Source: Hyperoodon ampullatus (lineage: Eukaryota > Chordata > Mammalia > Artiodactyla > Ziphiidae). From it: a stretch of 64,000 nt of DNA. The first letter of the stretch is position 1; every line of letters begins with the position of its first letter. The stretch spans positions 126,695,530-126,759,529 of the forward strand of contig OX457061.1 in the NCBI GenBank assembly GCA_949752795.1. The letters run 5' to 3'. A program made the position numbers and the translations under genes. The notes beneath the pieces were generated by a model. That model was not told the DNA's origin, searched no databases, and saw only the letters and a program-made list of their open reading frames with translations. Below are positions 57,510-64,000 of this stretch, one piece after another.

Positions 57510-57831
57510 TTGTTTTTAATTTATTTATTTGGCTGCGTTGCTGCACGTGGGCTTTCTCTAGTTTCTGCGAGCGGGGGCTACTCTTCCTTGTGGTGCGCAG
57601 GCTTCTCATTGTGGTGTTGCGGAGCACGGGCTCTAGGCACGTGGGTTTCAGTAGTTGTGGCACGTGGGCTCAGTAGTTGTGGCTCACGGGCTCTAGAGCG
57701 CAGGCTCCGTAGTTGTGGCGCACGGGCTTAGTTGCTCCACAGCATGTGGGATCCCTCCGGACCAGGGCTCGAACCCGTGTACCCTGCATTGGCAGGCAGA
57801 TTCTTAACCGCTGTGCCACCAGGGAAGCCCG
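57510..57831 (-). mobile_element. Long CHR-type SINE in DDX60 intron 1
   Basis: Antisense copy from a T-rich tail to 'ccaccagggaagccc'. Repeated 'cagtagttgtggc' blocks match the long subtype. Confidence 0.93.
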
Positions 57832-58599
57832 GTTGTTGTTTTTTTAAATCTTGTCTTGTAGTGATTCTACTAGTCCTCTTGGTATATTTTAACATTTAAC
57901 ATGTTCTTCTGTTTTCTAAATTTCTAAATGACAGTTCTTGCTACCAGAGTTTTGATCAAATTCAGGTTTAAGATTCCTCCCCTCCCCCCCCCGGAGTATT
58001 TCCACACTGGTGTAGTTCTGTATGGAAACAGCTCTTTGCCTCTATTTTTGTTGTGTTATCACCTAAAAATGCCGAGATCGATTAATTTACTAGAAGCTGT
58101 AAACTGGAACCACCCAGTTCTACATTTTCGTCTCTGTTTGTTAGCTGGGTTACCCCCGGCCTCACAGAAATGAAGCCTCCCCATGTATGAACCTCCCAAT
58201 TGGGCTAATTGTATTAATTTCATACTATCAGTGTTTGTCATAATTTATAGTATTTTATGACTTCAATTCTTGTGATTTCTTTCTGTGTTGACTCAAAAAT
58301 GGAAAACCAGTTAGCAGCACTTACAAAATTATGATTATGTACAGTTGTAGGAAGTCTTTGTCTTTGGCTGGGAAACATAGTTCTATATCATTAAGACTAC
58401 TGCTTGAAATGGATACTTCTCAAAATTCAAAGTGTCATGCATCCTTTTATTTTTCTTTTTAGCTTCCTTTAATTTTTGTGGACCATACATAGTTTCAATG
58501 TTTCTCGATTGTCCTCTTTATCTTTTTTCTTCAATTTTCTGTACTATCTTTTAAAATAAATTTTCATTTAAGATGAGTAGTTGGTGAGGTTTCTGACTG
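57832..58599. other. DDX60 intron 1, unassigned
   Basis: AT-rich intronic sequence; nothing recognised except a C-run near 57981. Confidence 0.4.
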
Positions 58600-58891
58600 C
58601 TATTTAAAATTTTTTAATTAATTTTTTTAATTGACTGCATTGGGTCTTCGTCGCTGCACGTGGGCTTTCTCTAGTTGCAGTGCGCATGCTTCTCATTGCG
58701 GTGGCTTCTCTTGTTGCGGAGCACAGGCTCTAGGCACGTGGGCTTCAGTAGTTGTGGCGTGCAGGCTCAGTTGTTGTGGCGCACGGGCTTAGCTGCTCCG
58801 CGGCATGTGGGATCTTCCCCGACCACGGCTCGAACCTGTGTCCCCTGCCTTGGCAGGCGGATTCTTAACCACTGCGCCACCAGGGAAGCCC
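58600..58891 (-). mobile_element. Long CHR-type SINE in DDX60 intron 1
   Basis: 'gactgcattgggtcttcgtc' to 'ccaccagggaagcccc'. The duplication is 'ctgactgctatttaaa' / 'ctgacttcttaaat'. Confidence 0.92.
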
Positions 58892-59829
58892 CTGACTTCT
58901 TAAATGTCTAGCAGTACTGTCTTTTTACCCTCCTGATGAATTGAATGACTGTTTGGATACAGAATTCTTAGTTCAAAATATTTTCCTCCCAGAACTTTGA
59001 AAGTATTATTTTCTTTTATCAAGACATCCAGTAATGCTCTCATTTTGATGTGTTGTATCTGTGTGCCAGGTACTATTTTAATCCATTTGTATGCATCAGC
59101 TCATACTTCTAAATGGCTTGAAAACACAGCCAGGGGGAGTAATATGATTGTCCGACGAGTGGATGAGTGAAGTGAGACAGAGAAAGTAACTTACCTCAAC
59201 TGTAGTATGTTCACAGCTGGGGTGAGAAGCCCGGCGTCCTGCTGGCAGCGCCCATGCTCTCTCTGCTCACATCTGCCTGTCTGCCTTACACCTCTTTGTG
59301 GTGCTTCCGTCTTTCTCTATTCCTGGAGCTCTTTGGGTTTCACAAGCTGTCTCTAAGCATGGTTTTCTCTTTCGCCATTATTTCTGCTCAGTTCTTGGAA
59401 AAAAATTTCAATCTAAAAAAGTATATTCTTCTTTAATTCTGGCCTAATATTGTTATGTTATGCTAAGTATTATATCTTTGATTACTTTTAATTTATCCCC
59501 ACCCCATTGTGCAATCGTACTTCTCTGTGACTGGAATTACTGTGAAATGGACTTAGAACTTGTGGATCTCTCCTCCATATTTTAGTAATCTTTCTATTTT
59601 CCATCCCTTTGATTTTCTCTTCTCTCCTCTAAGAAATTTCCTGGATTTTAACCCCTAGATCGCTAACTTAAAATTTCAGCATGCCCATTCCATTGTTCTG
59701 TGCATAAATTATTTTTCTGAAGTTGTATTTAAAACTTTTATGAGCATTTACTTTTTTTGTTTTGCTGTAGCAACATGTTATTATTTTATTAGTTAATGTC
59801 ATTGTCATTATTGAGAAATCTAACTGGAG
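58892..59829. other. DDX60 intron 1, L1-like and MIR-like fragments
   Basis: Old antisense L1-like words ('ctgatgaattgaatgactgt', 'cagaactttgaaagtatta') and a MIR-like piece at about 59050-59230. Boundaries uncertain. Confidence 0.4.
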
Positions 59830-60024
59830 TTTTTTTTTTTTTTTTTTGCGGTACGCGGGCCTCTCACTGTTGTGGCCTCTCCCGCTGCGGAGCGCAGGCT
59901 CAGTGGCCATGGCTTATGGGCCCAGCCGCTCCGCGGCATGTGGGATCCTCCCGGACTGGGGCACGAACCCGTGTCCCCTACATTGGCAGGCAGACTCTCA
60001 ACCACTGTGCCACCAGGGAAGCCC
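59830..60024 (-). mobile_element. CHR-type SINE, internally shortened
   Basis: Poly-T, 'gcggtacgcgggcctctcac' to 'ccaccagggaagccc'. The duplication is 'ctggagttttt'. About 15 bases are missing near 'ggagcgcaggctcagtgg' compared with other copies. Confidence 0.94.
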
Positions 60025-60090
60025 TGGAGTTTTTTTTTTTTTTTTAAAGGACTACTCTGTCCTTGAATCATGTTTGTTCATCTGGCTTCT

Positions 60091-60300
60091 TTTTTTTTTT
60101 TTTTTTTTGCGGTACGCGGGCCTCTCACTGGCGTGGCCTCTCCCGTTGCAGAGCACCGGCTCCGGGTGCGCAGCCTCAGTGGCCATGGCTCACGGGCCCA
60201 GCCGTTCCGCGGCATGTGGGATTTTCCCGGACCGGGGCACGAACCCGTGTGCCCTGCATCGGCAGGCGGACTCCGAACCACTGCACCACCAGGGAAACCC
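60091..60300 (-). mobile_element. CHR-type SINE
   Basis: Poly-T to 'ccaccagggaaaccc'. The duplication is 'ctggcttctt'. It lies 66 bp from the previous SINE in the same orientation. Confidence 0.95.
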
Positions 60301-61449
60301 TGGCTTCTTATTTTTTCTTTTCTTCCCCCTTAAATGTTGAGCGATTCTAATTTTTTGTACATATTCACTCGTGGTTATTATGATAGGTAGCTGGTTTTAT
60401 TTTCCTTAGCATGTTTCTCCCTTACATGAGAGAGAACTGAGCATAATGATTGTGGATTCTGTGTGATGTTTAGGTGAGAACGAGTTTGGGGTAAAGTTTA
60501 ATATGGAAAAAAGCTTCCTGTAGGATGTGTGAGGGTGGGGGAACAGGCCGGGAGTCCCTTACCTGTCAGATGAAGGGGACTTTATTCTGCCAACATAGCT
60601 GTGGTTGAAAATCAGCCCAGTGTCCAGCATGCACTCATGCCCCATTAGTCATTGTTAGTTAATTTCAAAACCTGTATTACCTCTTTCAGTTTATGTGCAT
60701 TGTATTTTCAAATGAAGGTGTTAGGACTTAATTTGTTTGGAGCTCACTGCTTACTACATGAACTATTAGGTATTCATTTTGTCCTAGGAGTACGATTTAA
60801 AAAAAAAAGTCCTGAGACGTTAAGGGTACCGTGAACCTCTGGGATGTTGTGATTTAACCCATCTCATCTTGTGTATCTGATACTGTCTTTCCTGATGCTG
60901 TGTCTCTCTGTCCAAGCGACTTCATCCACACCGGTGGCCTCACTTAACCATAATACTGAAACTGCTGTCACATTGAGGTCTAGCCCAGACCTCGTGTCTT
61001 ATCTCCAGACCTGTACATTTAATTACTTACAGGACATATCCCACAGTAAGTCGCACCCAGGCTGACCACAAATGAACTTAGGACCTTTCCCGGACGTTGG
61101 CCGCATCCCAGGGTTTCCAGCCCGGGAGCAGCCTCGCCTTCCATCCGATTGCATCAGGTAGAATCCTAAGGGGCTCCTCTCCTCTGTCCGTAGCTGATCC
61201 ATTGCCTCATCATGTCAGACTCACCTTCTGAGTGTCTAAGATGAACATGTGCCTCAAACTACTGTCCAGCTGCACTGCATGCAGCTACTACCATTGTTCT
61301 GGAACAGTGGCTTTCTCTCCGCCTCAATAGTGGGGTCTTTGCTTCACCCCATCTATTCTCTGTACTGGAGCCAGAGTAATCTTCCAAGATGCAAAGTCAA
61401 TCACATTACTAGCTGCTTAAAATCCATCAGTAGATTTTAGGATGACAAA
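60301..61449. other. DDX60 intron 1, unassigned
   Basis: No exon or named repeat recognised. Confidence 0.4.
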
Positions 61450-61885
61450 CATGCGATCAGAGGCTCTGCATGACTTTGTGTTTCTGCGGCCTTCTGCACT
61501 CCAGCGCGGCTGGCTTCTTCTCAGGACCTAGAACCATCCACACACTTTCCTGCCACAAGGCTTTTGCACCAGGTGTTCTGGGTTCTCTCTGCCTGCAGTG
61601 CTACCCATCCCACCCCTTTGTTTAATTAATTCTCATCTTATCCTTCAGAACTCAGCTCAAGCATTGCTTCTTTAGGGAAGTTTCCACTGACCTTTTGACT
61701 TTGTTGCATTTGCAATGTTTCATTGTTTGTATGATTATCTGATTGATATTTATCTTTCCTGGTAAATTTTAAGTTTCATGGGAGCTGACAGCATTTTAAC
61801 TTTTGTTCATTCTTCTATTTCCAGTGCCTAAAGTTTTGTTTAACACACAGTAGTCATTCAGTACTGTTTGTTGATGGAATAATTC
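61450..61885 (+). repeat. L2 3' end upstream of DDX60 start exon
   Basis: L2 phrases: 'cacaaggcttttgcaccagg', 'gaactcagctcaagcattgc', 'tggtaaattttaagtttcat', 'aacacacagtagtcattcag'. It matches the L2 at the same place beside DDX60L. Confidence 0.75.
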
Positions 61886-61910
61886 ATTTCTAATTTTTCT
61901 TTCTTTGTAG

Positions 61911-62014
61911 GTCTGCCGTTTTCATTAGCATCTGCCACTTAGAGGTACCACAGTAAAGGATATTTGCTGTATTTTCATATCTTCCATCAGGTTGGAGGCA
62001 CGTGGCAAGAATGG
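61911..62014 (+). other. DDX60: DDX60 exon with 5'UTR end and start codon
   Basis: Acceptor 'ttctttgtag' precedes 61911 and donor 'gtaattttca' follows 62014. It carries 100 bases of 5'UTR and ATGG. The same exon form is at 15261-15370 in DDX60L. No earlier ATG keeps an open frame into the next exon. Confidence 0.85.
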
Positions 62015-64000
62015 GTAATTTTCAATTTAAAATATTTATAAATTGTAAAATACTGATTCTGCAAGCTACCAGATTTAATAGAATTAACTTTATGACTGTT
62101 TTTTCTTTCTCAAAGAATTTGTAAATGATAGCTCTTTTAAAAAGAATTGATTGAAAATAATTCATTCTCTTTCTCGCTCTCTTTTTTTAGGTTTAGAAAA
62201 GTACATGAGGCTTTTAGAGAAAATGTCACAGTTGATTTTGGATCAAATGGCAAAAGCTGAGTGAGTGTTGTAGTAGTAAATCAAGAGATATAAACTTCTA
62301 CATCTTATTCCCTGTGTATCGGATTGGCCTTAAAGCGATTATCCATCTTTCATCTATCTATCATCTACCGTCTATCTATTATCTATCTATCCATTCATCC
62401 TTCCATCTATCCATATTTCTAATCTATTTATCATTTATCTTAGTATACGTATTATAGTATTTTATATATATATATGAGATTGTTGAACACAGAACTTTTA
62501 GAGCTGTTTGATGGTCAGTGGAAACAGTCTTCTCTTGCTTTATTGTCCATAGCTGTCAATGAACCCACTGTTTTATGAAAGGATGAGATTTTTTTTTCCC
62601 GTATTTGAGAGCACTTATTCAATCTTTTCGAAATCATGCTTACAATTTCCATGTATTATTTTTTTAAACATCTTTATTGGAGTATAATTGCTTTACAATG
62701 GTGTGTTAGTTTCTGCTTTATAACAAAGTGAATCAGCTATACATATACATATGTCCCCACATCTCTTCCCTCTTGCGTCTCCCTCCCTCCCACCCTCCCT
62801 TTCCCACCCCTCTAGGTGGTCACAGAGCACCTAGCTGATCTCCCTGTGCTATGTGGCTACTTCCCACTAGCTATCTATTTTAGTTTGGTATTGTATATAT
62901 GTCCACGCCACTCTCTCACTTTGTCCCAGCTTACCCTTCCCCCACCCTGTATCCTCAAGTCCATTCTCTAGTAGGTCTGTGTCTTTTTTTTTTTAGTTTC
63001 TGCTTTATAACAAAGTGAGTCAGTCATACATATACATCTGTTCCCATATCCTTTCCCTCCTGTGTCTCCCTCCCTACCACCCTCCCTATCCCACCCCTCC
63101 AGGCGGTCACAAAGCACCGAGCTGATCTCCCTGTGCTATGTGGCTGCTTCCCACTATCTATCTACCTTACGTTTGGTAGTGTATATATGTCCATGCCTCT
63201 CTCTCGCTTTGTCACAGCTTACCCTTCCCCCTCCCCATATCCTCAAGTCTATTCTCAAGTAGGTCTGTGTCTTTATTCCCGTCTTTCCCCTAGGTTCTTC
63301 ATGACTTTTTTTTTTGTTTCCATATATATGTGTTAGCATACGGTATTTGTTTTTCTCTGACTTACTTCACTCTGTATGACAGACTCTAGGTCCATCCATC
63401 TCACTACAAATAACTCAATTTCGTTTCTTTTTATGGCTGAGTAATATTCTATTGTATGTATGTGCCACATCTTCTTTAGAAAGGATGAGATTGATGAAGC
63501 AGGAAGGTCTATATTCAGATATAGGTGTTCAGTCCCTGAGTCCAGCCCACATTTTGGCCTTAGATAAAGTGCTCTTTTTTTGAGCCTCAGTTTCCTTCCC
63601 TGTTGAGCGGAGGTGATGCTGATTCTTCCTGTGAAGGACACTCATGCGTGCGGGTGTCTTTGGCAAGTCAGTGTAGAGACCAACATGAAAGACTTACTCA
63701 GTAAATCAAGCTCTTGATGATAATGATGATGAAGATAATGATGATAATAAAGCTGCTGCCTTTTGGGCCTGATTTCATCTTCGTGTAATTTTTCATTTTC
63801 ACTGTTTGTATTTTAGTTATGACAGTCTCTTCAATGATTTTGTTGAGTCTGAGTTTTTTCTGATTGATGGAGACTCACTGCTGATGACACACGTCTGTGA
63901 GAAATCCTTGCGGCCTGAACAGGGCCTGCACTTCTTCTACCTGGTTGAACGCTACCTTGTGGATCTAATTAGTAAAGGAGGACAGTTTGCCGTTGTTTTC
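62011..64000 (+). CDS. DDX60: DDX60, N-terminal coding exons (gene continues beyond window)
   Basis: DDX60 is a large (about 1700-residue) interferon-induced Ski2-like DExD/H-box protein of the cytoplasm that supports RIG-I-like receptor signalling and viral RNA decay. Coding exons here are 62011-62014, 62191-62260 and 63817-64000 (cut by the window edge). Phases agree: 4 + 70 nt end in GA, completed by T of the third exon. The N-terminus reads MGLEKYMRLLEKMSQLILDQ, then M-A-K-A-D, and the third exon gives YDSLFNDFVESEFFLIDGDS, later HFFYLVERYLVDLISKGGQF. VESEFF, VERYLVDLIS and KGGQF are DDX60-type, not DDX60L-type. Splice sites ('ttttttag|gt', 'ga|gtgagt', 'attttag|tt') are canonical and no stop interrupts the 258 coding bases seen. 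The helicase domains lie outside the window. MGLEKYM differs from the human N-terminus, a fast-evolving part. Confidence 0.93.
62340..62478 (+). repeat. (ATCT)n-like tetranucleotide repeat
   Basis: Imperfect 'atctatcta', 'ccatc' and 'tatata' units lie in DDX60 intron 2. Likely polymorphic. Confidence 0.85.
62591..63478 (-). mobile_element. L1 3' end in DDX60 intron 2 with likely 3' transduction
   Basis: A perfect 14-bp duplication 'gaaaggatgagatt' lies at 62577-62590 and 63479-63492. Between them, on the + strand, are poly-T, about 62 bases of non-L1 sequence (62599-62660), a second poly-T, antisense L1 3'UTR (62668-62982), a third T-run and a second antisense L1 3'UTR and ORF2 end (62985-63478). 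This fits an L1 transcript that read through into downstream DNA, including an older L1 tail. No ORF is intact. Confidence 0.82.
63500..63725 (+). repeat. MIR SINE in DDX60 intron 2
   Basis: 'gagcctcagtttccttccct' and 'cttactcagtaaatcaagct' mark a MIR, at the same place as the MIR in DDX60L (15840-16080). Confidence 0.72.
63712..63752 (+). repeat. (GATGAT)n-like short repeat
   Basis: 'gatgataatgatgatgaaga' continuing to 'gatgataataa'. The DDX60L MIR also ends in a similar 'gatgataataaca' tract. Confidence 0.8.

Noticed and set aside
57025..57663. 212-codon open frame (-)
   Set aside because: It runs through an intron, a T-rich stretch and a SINE, with low-complexity composition and no homology recognised.

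Overview
The window is mammalian genomic DNA, almost certainly from a cetacean. It carries about twenty-three tRNA-derived SINEs of the CHR type (opening 'gggcttccctggtgg', box-B-like 'ggttcg', A-rich tail), which are typical of whales, dolphins and hippos. L1 copies fill much of the rest. There are no bacterial-style genes, operons or CRISPR arrays, and most long open frames are SINE, L1 or chance frames.

Two related genes lie on the + strand, in the order known for mammals (DDX60L, then DDX60). (1) From about 15.26 to 36.29 kb are the decayed first exons of DDX60L. Its start exon (ATG at 15367), a 70-nt second coding exon and four later exons keep splice-site positions, phases and DDX60L-type residues, but carry frameshifts, in-frame stops, a SINE at a splice acceptor and an L1 that cuts an exon. 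No helicase-core exons were recognised between about 36.7 and 56 kb, so DDX60L looks dead here. (2) From about 56.0 kb to the window end is the start of an apparently intact DDX60. It has a CpG-rich promoter with a perfect interferon-response element (56103-56112), a start exon at 61911-62014 (ATG 62011), a 70-nt exon at 62191-62260 and a third exon from 63817 that runs off the edge. DDX60 is an interferon-induced Ski2-like DExD/H-box protein of antiviral RNA sensing and decay.

Layout. 0-0.4 kb: (GGGAGA)n. 0.4-5 kb: old repeats and GC-rich sequence. 5.0-6.4 kb: PEBP1 retropseudogene on the - strand. 7.4-15.0 kb: an antisense L1 split by SINEs and two twin-primed L1s. 15.0-16.7 kb: DDX60L start region with an L2 and a MIR that are also found at DDX60. 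16.7-27.3 kb: L1s and a Tigger1 DNA transposon. 27.3-36.7 kb: DDX60L remnants among L1s and SINEs. 37-43 kb: sparse sequence, a GC-rich block and an LTR-like repeat. 43.2-47.6 kb: nested L1s. 47.7-55.9 kb: mostly unassigned. 56-64 kb: DDX60 promoter and first exons, with an L1 in intron 2 that appears to carry 3'-transduced sequence.

All calls come from reading the sequence and recalling family features. No alignment or database search was run, and repeat boundaries are approximate.
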